A DNA stretch of 41,972 nucleotides, from the NCBI GenBank assembly GCA_014381545.1, contig JACNLL010000063.1, positions 1-41,972 on the forward strand. The letters run 5' to 3'. Shown here one piece after another: positions 1 to 9,213 of the stretch. This DNA is from Candidatus Desulfaltia bathyphila. Lineage in GTDB: Bacteria > Desulfobacterota > Desulfobacteria > Desulfobacterales > ETH-SRB1. Positions within the stretch are counted from its first letter, which is position 1; each line of letters begins with the position of its first letter. A program made the position numbers and the translations under genes. A model generated the notes under the pieces. That model did no database searches and had not been told where the DNA came from. It saw only the letters and a program-made list of their open reading frames with translations.

Positions 1-1
1 A

Positions 2-48
2 AGTCCACGATGTCGTGGCACATCTCGCAGTCCACGATGTTGTGGCAC
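2..48. repeat. Two direct copies of a 20-bp palindromic unit
   Basis: AGTCCACGATGTCGTGGCAC at 2-21 recurs with one mismatch (TTG for TCG) at 29-48, a 27-bp period. Each unit contains the inverted repeat CCACGA-TG-TCGTGG. The array may continue upstream of the window edge. No gene is supported in bases 1-78, although one frame is open to a TAA at 64. Confidence 0.6.
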
Positions 49-78
49 TTACCAATTAAGGATTAAGGGATAAGGGGA

Positions 79-792
79 ATGATAAGATACTCTAATAAAT
101 TGTCTCCAATGTTTGGAGCCTTATTGATTATTTATATCCTGACAGGTTGCGGTGATTATGGATCTGATTTACATTCAGCACCCAGCGATAATTATTTAAT
201 TAGAGTCGGAGACAGAGTTGCTACAACAGATGACTTCAACAGAGCCTTTGAAATTATCAGAACAGCTTATTCCCATAATGCATTGCAGGAGCCGGATTCT
301 TGCAGGGGAGCTAAGTTGCGGCTTTTGAGCCAGTTGATAGAGGAGATGATTATATTAGAAAGGGCAAAAGAGCTAAATGTCGAGATTTCTGATTCAGAGG
401 TTGACGAAGCTGTTGCACGAATGAAGGGAGATTATGATGATAATGCTTTTGAGCAGATTTTACTTGAGTACGCTGTTTCATACAATTTGTGGGAAAAAGA
501 GCTTGGGAAGCGTTTGCTGATAGAGAAGGTGGTTGAAAGAGAGTTAAAGGAACATGTTGTAATAACTCCTGAAGACATATCGAACTATTATGAAAAACAT
601 TATAATGGGCACGGCGGACCATCCGCCCTATCCGTCGGTACTGATAATGCAGATGGGGATTTAAATAGAATAATCGTAAAACAGTTGCGCAGAAAAAAAG
701 CGGAAGAAGCCTATAAACCATGGATAGAGAATCTTAGAAAAAAATATTTGATTGAAATAAACAAAAAAGAGTGGGAACACGTCATTGCTTAG
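79..792 (+). CDS. SurA N-terminal-domain lipoprotein (periplasmic chaperone-like)
   Basis: This 237-residue protein opens with a hydrophobic signal ending in a lipobox (LTGC, Cys24), so it is predicted to be lipid-anchored outside the cytoplasmic membrane. The rest is helical and resembles the N-terminal chaperone part of SurA/PpiC proteins: a 'RVGDRVATTDDFNRAFE' start, then the 'LIEEMIILERAKELNVEISD' helix pair common in this family. It has no parvulin domain, so it is probably a chaperone and not an active prolyl isomerase. It lies upstream of surA in the same direction, separated by a 270-bp spacer holding a palindromic element. The ATG at 79 follows AAGGGG. Related proteins often sit beside surA in Desulfobacterota, which suggests a shared role in outer-membrane protein biogenesis. 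Confidence 0.75.
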   Translation: MIRYSNKLSPMFGALLIIYILTGCGDYGSDLHSAPSDNYLIRVGDRVATTDDFNRAFEIIRTAYSHNALQEPDSCRGAKLRLLSQLIEEMIILERAKELNVEISDSEVDEAVARMKGDYDDNAFEQILLEYAVSYNLWEKELGKRLLIEKVVERELKEHVVITPEDISNYYEKHYNGHGGPSALSVGTDNADGDLNRIIVKQLRRKKAEEAYKPWIENLRKKYLIEINKKEWEHVIA

Positions 793-810
793 TAAAAAGT
801 TATATCCTGA

Positions 811-843
811 GTCATTGCGAGGAGTGCAACGACGAAGCAATCT
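811..843. repeat. GTCATTGCGAGGAG-type dispersed repeat, copy 1
   Basis: The segment starts GTCATTGCGAGGAG and ends GAAGCAATCT. The same consensus appears in opposite orientation at 19656-19703. It is a short REP-like intergenic sequence with no coding potential. Confidence 0.55.
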
Positions 844-865
844 AATAAATACAAGCCGGTCGAAA

Positions 866-1058
866 TTGATGGTCTCGTAAAAGGTACGATTTGTTCGCTC
901 CATGAGCATTTTTGGGATTCAGATTAATCCTGACTAAATTGCAAGAACTCGGCCTAACGGCCTCAAACAGCTTGCAATTTTTAACGTCAGGCTCAATCTG
1001 AATCTTTTTCCAAAACTGCTCAATCTCGCTCACAAATAACTTTTTACGATGCCATCAA
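866..1058. repeat. 193-bp palindromic MITE-like element
   Basis: The ends are inverted repeats: TTGATGGTCTCGTAAAA on the left, and on the right the complement of TTGATGGCATCGTAAAAA. The two arms pair imperfectly along nearly their whole length around the centre GGCC-taac-GGCC (951-962), for example GATTCAGATT...CCTGAC against its complement near 985-1012. It fills the spacer before surA. It encodes no protein and looks like a non-autonomous palindromic element. Confidence 0.75.
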
Positions 1059-1080
1059 AATTATGTTTAGGATTAAATTA

Positions 1081-2076
1081 ATGGGTAAAAATATTATAGG
1101 AATTATTAAGCATTTAGTGTGCAGGGTAATATGCCTTGTTTTGGTTTTATGTTTTACCGCAGTCAATATGGCAGACAGCGCAGAGGTCGTTGATCGTATT
1201 GTAGCTGTTGTTAATGATGATATCATTACGCTTTCCGAATTAAACCAATTTGCCAAACCATATGCAGACAAAATCAAAACACTTGGATATCCCCTTGAGA
1301 AGGAGCGTAAAATGCTCTTTAAGATACGCGATGATATACTCAGCCAGCTTATTGATCAGAAACTTACTGATCAGGAAATAAAACGGTTTAAGATTTCTGT
1401 AGGTGAAAAAGAGATTGATGCGGCAGTTGAGCGTATTAAAGAGATAAACTATTATACTGATGAAGAGCTCAGACAAGAGTTGGTCAGACAGGGGCTAAAC
1501 ATGGAAGAGTATCGAAAGAGTATAAAGGAGCAGATACTCAGGGCAAAGCTGGTTAACCGTGAAATCAAATCCAAGGTCGTCATTACCAGACAGGATGTAA
1601 AGTTATATTATGAAGCGCACAGCGATAAATATTGTGGAGAGAAAAAATACCGTCTCCAGAATATAATTATGAAAGTCCCTCCTTTTGCTGATGAAGCAAA
1701 GAAATTTTCAATTCAAAAAAGGATGCAGGCTGTGCTTGCGAAATTAAAGACAGGACAACCTTTTGAAGAAATGGCTAACTCCTATTCCGAATCTTCAGGG
1801 AGCTGCGAGCTTGGATTATTTGCAATCAATGAGCTTTCACCACAATTGCGAGAGGCAATAAAAGGATTGGGGGTGGGTGAGTTTACATCTGTGCTCGATA
1901 CCGATTATGGATATCAGATATTTTATATCTCAGAAGTTGTAGATAATCCTGGAAAATCGTTGGAAGAAGTAACAGCCGAGATAGAAGAAAAGCTTTTCAG
2001 AGAGATAGTTGATAAAAAATTCAGATCATGGCTTGATGATCTCCATAAAAAATCTCATATAAAGACAATAAAATGA
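1081..2076 (+). CDS. surA: Periplasmic chaperone/peptidyl-prolyl isomerase SurA
   Basis: SurA escorts unfolded outer-membrane proteins through the periplasm to the BAM complex. A signal peptide ends near ADSA, followed by the SurA N-terminal domain with the characteristic start 'EVVDRIVAVVNDDIIT'. A single parvulin domain follows (roughly residues 190-285, with 'FEEMANSYSES' and the 'GLFAINELSP' loop), then a short C-terminal helix. E. coli SurA has two parvulin domains, and one is common in Desulfobacterota. An upstream ATG at 1063 is in frame, but ATG 1081 has AGGA eight bases before it and gives a better signal peptide. The stop overlaps the start of the next gene by 4 bp (ATGA), so the two are co-translated. 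Confidence 0.88.
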   Translation: MGKNIIGIIKHLVCRVICLVLVLCFTAVNMADSAEVVDRIVAVVNDDIITLSELNQFAKPYADKIKTLGYPLEKERKMLFKIRDDILSQLIDQKLTDQEIKRFKISVGEKEIDAAVERIKEINYYTDEELRQELVRQGLNMEEYRKSIKEQILRAKLVNREIKSKVVITRQDVKLYYEAHSDKYCGEKKYRLQNIIMKVPPFADEAKKFSIQKRMQAVLAKLKTGQPFEEMANSYSESSGSCELGLFAINELSPQLREAIKGLGVGEFTSVLDTDYGYQIFYISEVVDNPGKSLEEVTAEIEEKLFREIVDKKFRSWLDDLHKKSHIKTIK

Positions 2077-2828
2077 TTAATAAAAACTCTCTTTCATTTG
2101 GATATTATCTTAAGGCAATACGGGTTGAGAAGGGAATCAGCCTTGACGAGGTTTCAGAAAAAACCAGGATTGGAATAAACTATCTCCTTCTTATTGAGAA
2201 GGAGGATCATAACAGGCTGCCTTCCGAGGTTTTTGTTAAAGGATTTTTGCGCGCTTATGCAGAAGCTGTCGGCGTTGATGGAGATGAGGCTGTAAGGCGT
2301 TACACTTCAAGTCTTAATGCTTATCAGGCAAATGTAAAGTCTGAAGCGGATTTTGACAATTTGAGCACAAGATTTTGGCCTCATTTGCTGCTGTCTCTTG
2401 GGGCGATGATATGTATTATCGTTTTATCTGTTTTTGCGATGTCTGTTTTTCACAGCCCTCTTCAAACCGACAGCCAGGTTAATACTAATACCGGCGATGA
2501 TAATAATAAGACAGGTAAAGGTATTGATAACATTGCTTCCAAAGTCGATCTTGGCAGTGAGTTAGACTCCAATTTAGTCGACAAACAATCCAAAAAAAGT
2601 TTATTGCTTAGTATAATAACAATTGAAACAACCTGGATAAAGGTAATAATAGATGGTCGGATGCCGAAAGAATACAGCCTCAAACCCGGAGATCGCTTTG
2701 AGCTTGAAGCGTCGGCTGGTTTTAATTTATTGATCGGCAATGCAACAGGTGTTCAATTGATTTTAAATGATAAACCCATAGAGGTTTTAGGGAAGAGAGG
2801 ACAGGTAGTAAATATCCAACTTCCATAA
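2073..2828 (+). CDS. RodZ-like helix-turn-helix membrane protein (HTH_25, DUF4115)
   Basis: The N-terminus (about residues 8-78) is an Xre-type HTH of the RodZ kind: 'GYYLKAIRVEKGISLDEVSE' followed by 'LPSEVFVKGFLRAYAEAVG'. One transmembrane helix follows (about 108-128), then a Ser/Asn/Asp-rich linker. The C-terminal beta domain (about 180-251) fits DUF4115, with 'TWIKVIIDG' and a Lys-rich 'SLKPGD' region. RodZ links the MreB cytoskeleton to cell-wall synthesis. Shorter HTH-DUF4115 proteins beside surA may instead act as membrane-bound regulators. The start overlaps the surA stop, which supports an operon. Confidence 0.78.
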   Translation: MINKNSLSFGYYLKAIRVEKGISLDEVSEKTRIGINYLLLIEKEDHNRLPSEVFVKGFLRAYAEAVGVDGDEAVRRYTSSLNAYQANVKSEADFDNLSTRFWPHLLLSLGAMICIIVLSVFAMSVFHSPLQTDSQVNTNTGDDNNKTGKGIDNIASKVDLGSELDSNLVDKQSKKSLLLSIITIETTWIKVIIDGRMPKEYSLKPGDRFELEASAGFNLLIGNATGVQLILNDKPIEVLGKRGQVVNIQLP

Positions 2829-2835
2829 AAAAGCA

Positions 2836-2944
2836 TATGAGGAATTTAGAAATTTAGGAATTTAGGAATTGAAGAATTGAAGAATTGAAGGTATTTTACT
2901 GATTTTAATCCCTTAATCCCTTAATTCCTCAATTCCTCAATTCT
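2836..2944. repeat. AT-rich imperfect inverted repeat built from GAATT units
   Basis: The left arm carries repeated GGAATTT/GAATTGAA units, and the right arm carries CCTTAATT/CCTCAATT units that are their complements. The transcript would fold into a long, imperfect hairpin between the rodZ-like gene and mgtE. It may act as a terminator or processing site, but no U-run is obvious. Confidence 0.6.
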
Positions 2945-2964
2945 TTTTGTTATGGTAATGAGTT

Positions 2965-4317
2965 ATGCAAAGTGATCGTCATAAAATACTTATCGAAAGC
3001 ATCAGGAGATTGCTGAGACGGGATGCCACAACCCACCTTGTCAAGATAGTTGATAAGACACATGTGGCTGATCTGGCAGTGGTGTTTCGTTCTTTATCTC
3101 TTCCCCAGCAGAGAAAACTCTTCGACATGATAAGCGATATAGAGCAGAAAGGGGTACTTTTCAGCGAACTTGATGAAGATACCTTCATGGAATTTGTTGA
3201 AGGAATGGATTTGGATGCTATTGTTGAAATCCTGGATCATATGCCGACTGATGATGTTGCTGATCTGATTGGACGACTTCCAGAGGATAAATCCGCTTCT
3301 ATTCTTGAAAAGATGAAAAAGGAGGGTTCCGAAGAGGTTGAAGGCTTGCTCCGTTATGGAGATGATACCGCGGGCGGTATTATGGTCCCTGATTTTATCG
3401 CATTAAGGGAGGATATAACAGCCAGAGGGGCGATTGCGTCACTGCAAAAGGAGTATATGGATGTTGAGATGCCCTTTTATCTTTATGTGGTGGATGAATA
3501 CGGCAAGCTGGTAGGCGTCAGTTCAATGAGGCAGCTTGTAGTGGTTTTGCCCGACACTCCGCTTAAAGATTTTATGACAACAGATGTGATTGCTGTGAAA
3601 ACCGACGTGGACCAGGAAGAGGTGGCAAAAATCGTTGCGCGTTATAATATCCTGGCCGTGCCGGTTGTTGATGAATATGGCAAACTTGTCGGCATTGTTA
3701 CAGTTGATGATGTTATTGATATCATCAGGGAAGAGGCTACTGAAGATATATTGAAAATGGCAGGAGCAGGCGGGGAGTTTGTTGAAACACAGTCTGTCGT
3801 CAGGAGTACGAGGATAAGGCTGCCATGGCTATTTGCGAGCTGTATTGGCGGAATAATCGCATTTATAATTATTAGTCGCTTTGAACAGAGTTTAAGTAAA
3901 TTTATTTATCTTGCGGCATTTATTCCTGTCATCATGGGCATGGGGGGGAATATAGGCACTCAATCCTCTACAATTGTGGTCCGTGGTCTTGCAACAGGAC
4001 GTCTCCACATTAGAGATATCTGGTCAGTTGTTTTCAAGGAACTCGCTATAGGTCTTATCCTCGGCATTATTTACGGAGTCCTCATCGGCATTGTTGCTCA
4101 GTTTCGATACGATACCGGGGCGCTTGCAATATCCGTTGGGGTTGCTTTAATCTGTTCCATGTCTGTTGCCGCGCTGGTAGGTTCTCTGGTGCCTATGCTT
4201 TTTGCGCGGATAAATATCGATCCTGCCGTGGCAACAGGTCCTTTTGTAACAACGGCGATAGATATCATCAGCGTATTTTTCTATTTTACAATCGCCACAA
4301 CTCTCCTCGGCATATAA
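2965..4317 (+). CDS. mgtE: Magnesium transporter MgtE
   Basis: This is a 450-residue MgtE-type Mg2+ channel of the inner membrane. The layout is standard: a cytoplasmic helical N-domain (about 25-130, 'DHMPTDDVADLIGRLPED'), two CBS domains that sense Mg2+ (about 137-255, with the second at 'MTTDVIAVKTDVDQEEVAKI'), a connecting helix, and five membrane helices from about residue 285. The pore signature 'PVIMGMGGNIGTQSST' is intact. It is followed three bases later by recO. I see no M-box riboswitch upstream, only the GAATT-repeat hairpin. Confidence 0.93.
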   Translation: MQSDRHKILIESIRRLLRRDATTHLVKIVDKTHVADLAVVFRSLSLPQQRKLFDMISDIEQKGVLFSELDEDTFMEFVEGMDLDAIVEILDHMPTDDVADLIGRLPEDKSASILEKMKKEGSEEVEGLLRYGDDTAGGIMVPDFIALREDITARGAIASLQKEYMDVEMPFYLYVVDEYGKLVGVSSMRQLVVVLPDTPLKDFMTTDVIAVKTDVDQEEVAKIVARYNILAVPVVDEYGKLVGIVTVDDVIDIIREEATEDILKMAGAGGEFVETQSVVRSTRIRLPWLFASCIGGIIAFIIISRFEQSLSKFIYLAAFIPVIMGMGGNIGTQSSTIVVRGLATGRLHIRDIWSVVFKELAIGLILGIIYGVLIGIVAQFRYDTGALAISVGVALICSMSVAALVGSLVPMLFARINIDPAVATGPFVTTAIDIISVFFYFTIATTLLGI

Positions 4318-4320
4318 CAG

Positions 4321-5142
4321 ATGTCAAGCTTTTCCACGCCAGCTATCATGCTCCGCCGCACGGATTTTGGAGACTATGATCTTATAATTACCTTTTTTAC
4401 ATTAAATAAAGGGAAAATTCCTGTAATAGCCAAATCCGCAAAAAAAAGCGCAAAACGATTTTCAGGTATTCTTGAGCTCTTTTCCGTTTTAGATATTGTG
4501 TGCAGCACAAGTCGCAGGCCAGGACTTTCTATTTTACAGGAGGCTGCATTAAAACATCCATTTGTCGGGATAAGAGCAGATGTAATAAAGACGGCCTATG
4601 CAAGCTACTGGGCAGAACTGATTAATGAATGGATGGAAGAAGGTGGAAGGCAAATCCAGCTTTATCATCTGTTTCAGCATGTTTTATGCGGGCTCGATCT
4701 TGGACAAATATCTGACAGAGCTCTTAGCATTCAGTTCCAGATAAGATTTATGGCCATGTCGGGCCTTTGCCCGGACTTAAGCCTCTGCAGCATATGCAAG
4801 ATTAAACTTGAGCAGATGAAAAAAAACGAGGTGGTATTTGATCTTAAAAAGGGCGGGCTTGTATGTGAAAGGTGCGTGACCGGATCATCACGGCAGATAT
4901 CTCTTTCAAAAGGGACTATAAAGCAGCTTCTTTGGATCAAAAGCGGAGATTTGGACAAGGTGAGCAGGATCAGATTTTCCAGTCAGGCTTTAAAGGAGGG
5001 ACTGGAATTTATGGAAATGTTTGTGCCTTATCATTTGGGAAAGGAGCCGCGTAGCCTTGCTTTTTTGCGTCAGATAAGACAGGGAATAGGGAATAGAGAA
5101 AAAAGAATAGAGAAAAGAGAAAAGGGAGTATGCAGAGTATAA
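4321..5142 (+). CDS. recO: DNA repair protein RecO
   Basis: RecO loads RecA onto SSB-coated DNA in the RecFOR pathway. The N-terminal OB fold is seen in 'PAIMLRRTDFGDYDLIITFF' (residues 7-26), and the zinc-binding cysteines are at 150, 156, 159, 182 and 185. Family members end soon after the 'LRQIRQ' helix. Here about 20 extra residues rich in Arg, Glu and Lys (GNREKRIEKREKG) follow, encoded by a purine-rich repeat tract at 5083-5129, so the natural C-terminus may have been extended by repeat expansion. The stop overlaps the following kinase ORF by 13 bp. Confidence 0.9.
   Translation: MSSFSTPAIMLRRTDFGDYDLIITFFTLNKGKIPVIAKSAKKSAKRFSGILELFSVLDIVCSTSRRPGLSILQEAALKHPFVGIRADVIKTAYASYWAELINEWMEEGGRQIQLYHLFQHVLCGLDLGQISDRALSIQFQIRFMAMSGLCPDLSLCSICKIKLEQMKKNEVVFDLKKGGLVCERCVTGSSRQISLSKGTIKQLLWIKSGDLDKVSRIRFSSQALKEGLEFMEMFVPYHLGKEPRSLAFLRQIRQGIGNREKRIEKREKGVCRV
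5083..5129. repeat. Purine-rich GGAATAGAGAAAAG tract inside the recO 3' end
   Basis: Short units GGGAATA, GAGAAAA and GAATAGAGAAAA recur across this stretch. They resemble other GGAATT/GGATTA intergenic tracts in the window (55-78, 2836-2944, 6183-6222) but are translated here as the tail of RecO. Confidence 0.5.
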
Positions 5143-6182
5143 GAGGTATCCTGGAAGCAGGGCAGATTGAAGCATCTGCGCCGTGCAGAATCGACATGGG
5201 AGGAACTCTGGATATTAGCAGTTTCTATTATCCGCTCAGGCATCTTTCTCCATGCACCTTCAACATAGCGGTGAATTTAAGAACCAGGGTCTGCCTTTTC
5301 CCTTATAAAAAAGGGATCGTAAAGATTTCTTCAATGGGTTTTAAAAGCGCAAAATATCCCTTAGACAAAGCCCCTTTTAATCATCCTTTAGGACTTATGT
5401 TTGCGATTGCGGCCTATTTTGGAGCTGAAGGCGTACATATTGATGTTGACTCGTCATCTCCTCCTCGCAGCGCTCTGGGAGGTTCATCCGCGGCCGCGGT
5501 TGCTCTTATTGCGGCATTTTCAAGGCTCGGCCAAATGCAAACGCTTAATCCTATGCCAAGGCGGAAAATTGCGCTGCTTGCGCATGCTCTTGAAGAGAGT
5601 GTCGCAGGCGTGCCGTGCGGACTTCAGGATCAGCTTGCCGCTGTCTATGGAGGAGTTAATGCATGGTACTGGCCTGCTATAATTAATGGCCCATCTTTCA
5701 GAAAAAAAACTATAGTCAAGAAAGCTTTTCATAAAAACCTGAATAAGCATCTACTTCTCGCTTATTGCGGAATTCCCCATGAATCAAAGAATATTAACAA
5801 AAGGTGGGTTGAGCAGTTTATTTCAGGCAAATACCGCAAACTTTGGGCAGAGATAATTTTATGTACACAAAGGTTTAATGATGCTCTTTTTGAAAAAAAT
5901 TTTAAAAAAGCCTGCGCTTCAATGAACATAGAAACAGCCATAAGGAGAAAAATGACACCCGACGTGCTTGATAAGATGGGGGCAAAGCTCGTTGATTTGG
6001 CTGTTAAAAACAGATGCGGCGCAAGATTTACAGGGGCCGGGGGCGGCGGCTGTATCTGGGCGATAGGCGAGATCGATGATATCGACAGGTTAAAGGATAT
6101 TTGGGGAAAGGCTCTTTTGAGCAGAAAAGAGGCATGTCTCCTTGATGTGGATATTGATTCCAAAGGATTAGTGGTTAATTAA
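5130..6182 (+). CDS. GHMP-family sugar kinase
   Basis: The protein of 350 residues is a member of the galactokinase/homoserine kinase/mevalonate kinase/phosphomevalonate kinase family. The substrate-binding N-terminus 'ASAPCRIDMGGTLD' (about 15-28) and the ATP loop 'PPRSALGGSSAAAVAL' (111-126) are intact, as is the C-terminal glycine motif 'GARFTGAGGGGCIWA'. The 'RIDMGGTLD' segment resembles the galactokinase and heptose-7-phosphate kinase branch (HddA-like), so a sugar or sugar-phosphate substrate is likely. The true substrate cannot be read from sequence. The ATG at 5130 overlaps the end of recO and follows AAAGGGAGT, a good ribosome site. It has no nucleotide-sugar pathway neighbours in the window. 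Confidence 0.82.
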   Translation: MQSIRGILEAGQIEASAPCRIDMGGTLDISSFYYPLRHLSPCTFNIAVNLRTRVCLFPYKKGIVKISSMGFKSAKYPLDKAPFNHPLGLMFAIAAYFGAEGVHIDVDSSSPPRSALGGSSAAAVALIAAFSRLGQMQTLNPMPRRKIALLAHALEESVAGVPCGLQDQLAAVYGGVNAWYWPAIINGPSFRKKTIVKKAFHKNLNKHLLLAYCGIPHESKNINKRWVEQFISGKYRKLWAEIILCTQRFNDALFEKNFKKACASMNIETAIRRKMTPDVLDKMGAKLVDLAVKNRCGARFTGAGGGGCIWAIGEIDDIDRLKDIWGKALLSRKEACLLDVDIDSKGLVVN

Positions 6183-6256
6183 GGATTAGGGATTTAGGCT
6201 GAAGGCTGTTAGACTGTTAGGAATTGTATTTAATAAACGGCAAGGTGAGGAAACAA

Positions 6257-7138
6257 ATGTATTTTCAGGAAGTAATACTATCTTTGCAGAAATTCTGGTC
6301 GAGAAAAGGATGTGTGCTGCTTCAACCGTATGATGTTGAGGTCGGCGCAGGAACATTTCACCCTGCGACACTTCTTAAGGTCCTTGGCCCTGAGCCCTGG
6401 AATGCGGCTTATGTCCAGCCATCCAGGCGTCCTACAGACGGCCGTTATGGTGAAAATCCGAATCGATTGCAGCATTATTATCAGTTCCAGGTAATACTCA
6501 AGCCGTCTCCGGTTGATGTGCAGAAACAGTACCTCCAGAGCTTAAAGGCTCTTGGGATTGATCCTCTTGATCATGACATAAGGTTTGTTGAAGACGACTG
6601 GGAATCGCCAACCCTTGGCGCATCCGGTCTTGGATGGGAAGTCTGGCTGGATGGCATGGAAATCACACAATTTACATATTTTCAATTAGCTGGCAGTATT
6701 GAACTGTCACCCGTATCAGTGGAGCTTACTTACGGCCTGGAGCGCATTGCAATGTATCTTCAGGGAGTGGACAATGTTTTTGATTTAAAATGGAATAACA
6801 ATATAACTTATGGAGATATATATCATCAACAGGAAGTGGAGCAGTCAACATATAATTTCGAAAAGGCGAACGTGGATATGCTTCTGGATCTTTTCAATAA
6901 ATACGAGAATGAATCCATACAGATGATTAATAACCTGCTCGTTTTTCCGGCTTATGAATATTGCCTGAAATGTTCGCACACCTTTAACCTTCTCGATGCA
7001 CGAGGAGCCATCAGTGTAACAGAGAGAACCGGTTATATTGCACGGATAAGAAATCTTGCGAGAGCCTGTGCTGAACAATATCTGAACCAACGGAAGGCTA
7101 AGGGCTTTCCGTTAATGCGCAATTCTGAACAGGGGTAA
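6257..7138 (+). CDS. glyQ: Glycine--tRNA ligase alpha subunit
   Basis: This is the catalytic alpha chain of the alpha2beta2 bacterial glycyl-tRNA synthetase. It starts with the typical '[20 protein letters not shown]' and continues '[16 protein letters not shown]', and the class II motifs (for example '[19 protein letters not shown]') are present throughout its 293 residues. The frame is open to an upstream TTG at 6224, but the ATG at 6257 is preceded by AAGGTGAGG and matches the family start. The beta-subunit gene begins two bases after its stop. Confidence 0.96.
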   Translation: MYFQEVILSLQKFWSRKGCVLLQPYDVEVGAGTFHPATLLKVLGPEPWNAAYVQPSRRPTDGRYGENPNRLQHYYQFQVILKPSPVDVQKQYLQSLKALGIDPLDHDIRFVEDDWESPTLGASGLGWEVWLDGMEITQFTYFQLAGSIELSPVSVELTYGLERIAMYLQGVDNVFDLKWNNNITYGDIYHQQEVEQSTYNFEKANVDMLLDLFNKYENESIQMINNLLVFPAYEYCLKCSHTFNLLDARGAISVTERTGYIARIRNLARACAEQYLNQRKAKGFPLMRNSEQG

Positions 7139-7140
7139 AC

Positions 7141-9213
7141 ATGAATACTTTTTTGCTTGAAATAGGCACAGAGGAGATTCCGGCCGGTTATATCAGGCCG
7201 GCCCTGAATGGCCTTTTATCGTTGATCTTGCAAAGGATGGACGATGCGCGTATTGAACACGGCAAAGTCAGGATTTTTGGAACGCCGAGAAGGCTTGCGG
7301 TGGAAGTCGCGGATGTTGCCGGTAAACAGAAACAGTTATCGACCGAGATAACAGGGCCTCCTGAAAAGGTCGGTTTTGATGAAAACGGCGCTCCAACTCT
7401 GGCTGCGAAGAAATTTGCCGAGAAGTTAGGGGTTTCTGTTAATAGTTTAACAATCAAAGACACAAAAAAAGGCCGGTATTTATGCGCAAGGAAAACAGAG
7501 AGAGGCCTTTCCACAAGAACGCTTCTTAAAAGCATTTTGCCTGATGTGATTTTGTCAATTCCATTTCCAAAAACAATGAAATGGGCGGATCTATCCATTG
7601 AGTTTGCAAGACCTATACATTCAGCCCTTGCACTCTTAGGAGATAAAGTTATCCCGTTTGTTTTGGGCAATGTAAAAAGCGGCAGATATATTTTTGGGCA
7701 CAGCTTTATGAATCCAGGCAAAATCAAGCTTTCTTTTGCTGATGATTATGTTGAAAGTCTGCGTTTGGCCAGTGTGCTGGTTGATCTGGAAGATAGAAAA
7801 AAATATGTCGAGAGCGAGATCCAAAAGGCTGCTCATTGTTTGGGAGGTTATGTTCTGCCTGATGGTGAACTTGTTGATATTGTAACCAACCTTGTTGAAT
7901 ATCCGGCTGTTGTGTCAGGTGGTTTTGATAAGGAATTTCTTGAGCTTCCACGTGAGATATTGATTACAGCAATGCGGGAGCACCAGAAATATTTTGCCAT
8001 AATTGATAAAAAAAATAATTTAATGCCAAGTTTTATTACGGTAAATAATACATTGGTCAGGGATATGTCTCTGGTTGCAAAGGGGCACGAAAGGGTGCTT
8101 AGAGCCAGGCTTAAAGATGCTCAATTCTTTTACAGGAGCGATGTGGAGAGACCCTTTGAAGAGTTGGTGGAAAAATTAAAAGGGATTCTTTTTCAGGCCG
8201 GGCTTGGGGCCGTGTATGATAAGGTAATGAGGGTTCAAAAACTTGCCGGATATCTGGCAGAGGCTGCAAATTTTGATTCGGATTTTAAACAAAAGGCATT
8301 GAGAGCAGCCTATTTGTGCAAGGCCGATCTTGTCAGTCAAGTTGTTTTTGAGTTTCCAAAACTGCAGGGGGTGATGGGAAGAGTTTATGCAGCTGCCGGC
8401 GGAGAACCTGATGTGGTATCATCTGCGTTAGAAGAGTATTATCGGCCGACATATTCAGGAGGCCGGCTTCCTGAAACGGAAACAGGCGCAATTCTTGCCA
8501 TTGCCGACAAAATCGATTCTATTTGCGGTTGTTTCATTATAGAGATGATTCCGACCGGCGCTTCAGATCCATATGCTCTTCGGCGCCAGGGAATAGGCAT
8601 TGTTCAGATAATGCTTGATAAAGGCTTTTTCTTTTCGTTAAGCAAGTTGATTGAAAAGAGCGTAACGCTGTTCGGCGAACGAAATGCCGACAAAGTTAAG
8701 GGGATTTCCAACAGGGTTTATCTCTTTTTGCAAAATCGGATAGCCTATCTTTTATCTGGGGAAGGATTCTCAAAAGACGTAATAGCAGCCATTATCTCTG
8801 TTTCTGCAGATCATGTGCCTAATATCTGGAACAGAGCCCGTGCTCTGGAAAAACTTAAAGCCAAGCCGGATTTTCAACCTTTGGCCATTGCTTTTAAGCG
8901 GGTTGTCAATATTATTAAACAGGCCGCTCCAGTTCATGTAGTCGATATAGATGAAAGCCTGTTTCAGCATGAATGTGAGGCTGTTTTGTTTGCTGATTAT
9001 AAAAAAATTAAGGAAAAGGTATTGGATGATCTTGACAAGGGATTATTTGAACAGGCCCTTTTTGATATAGCTTCATTGCGTGATTCAGTTGATGCTTTTT
9101 TTGACGGGGCGCTGGTAATGGCGGAAGATGCGAGTATACGAAACAACAGGCTTTCACTGTTAAAACAGATTGAAAAACTATTTAGATTGTTTGCCGATTT
9201 TTCAAAAATTTGA
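7141..9213 (+). CDS. glyS: Glycine--tRNA ligase beta subunit
   Basis: The beta chain binds tRNA-Gly and is needed for aminoacylation. At 690 residues it is a normal length. Hallmarks include the N-terminus 'LLEIGTEEIPAGYI', 'GTPRRLAVEVADVA' near residue 45, 'LPREILITAMREHQKYF' (an HD-like region follows in the middle of the protein), and a C-terminal anticodon-binding-like helical domain. It is translated with glyQ (spacing 2 bp). Confidence 0.96.
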   Translation: MNTFLLEIGTEEIPAGYIRPALNGLLSLILQRMDDARIEHGKVRIFGTPRRLAVEVADVAGKQKQLSTEITGPPEKVGFDENGAPTLAAKKFAEKLGVSVNSLTIKDTKKGRYLCARKTERGLSTRTLLKSILPDVILSIPFPKTMKWADLSIEFARPIHSALALLGDKVIPFVLGNVKSGRYIFGHSFMNPGKIKLSFADDYVESLRLASVLVDLEDRKKYVESEIQKAAHCLGGYVLPDGELVDIVTNLVEYPAVVSGGFDKEFLELPREILITAMREHQKYFAIIDKKNNLMPSFITVNNTLVRDMSLVAKGHERVLRARLKDAQFFYRSDVERPFEELVEKLKGILFQAGLGAVYDKVMRVQKLAGYLAEAANFDSDFKQKALRAAYLCKADLVSQVVFEFPKLQGVMGRVYAAAGGEPDVVSSALEEYYRPTYSGGRLPETETGAILAIADKIDSICGCFIIEMIPTGASDPYALRRQGIGIVQIMLDKGFFFSLSKLIEKSVTLFGERNADKVKGISNRVYLFLQNRIAYLLSGEGFSKDVIAAIISVSADHVPNIWNRARALEKLKAKPDFQPLAIAFKRVVNIIKQAAPVHVVDIDESLFQHECEAVLFADYKKIKEKVLDDLDKGLFEQALFDIASLRDSVDAFFDGALVMAEDASIRNNRLSLLKQIEKLFRLFADFSKI

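Noticed and set aside
2829-2964. M-box riboswitch before mgtE
   Set aside because: The spacer is a simple GAATT-repeat hairpin with none of the conserved M-box helices that I can recognise.
7188-7727. Long minus-strand open frame inside glyS
   Set aside because: It is antisense to a well-conserved glyS frame and shows no family features or ribosome site.
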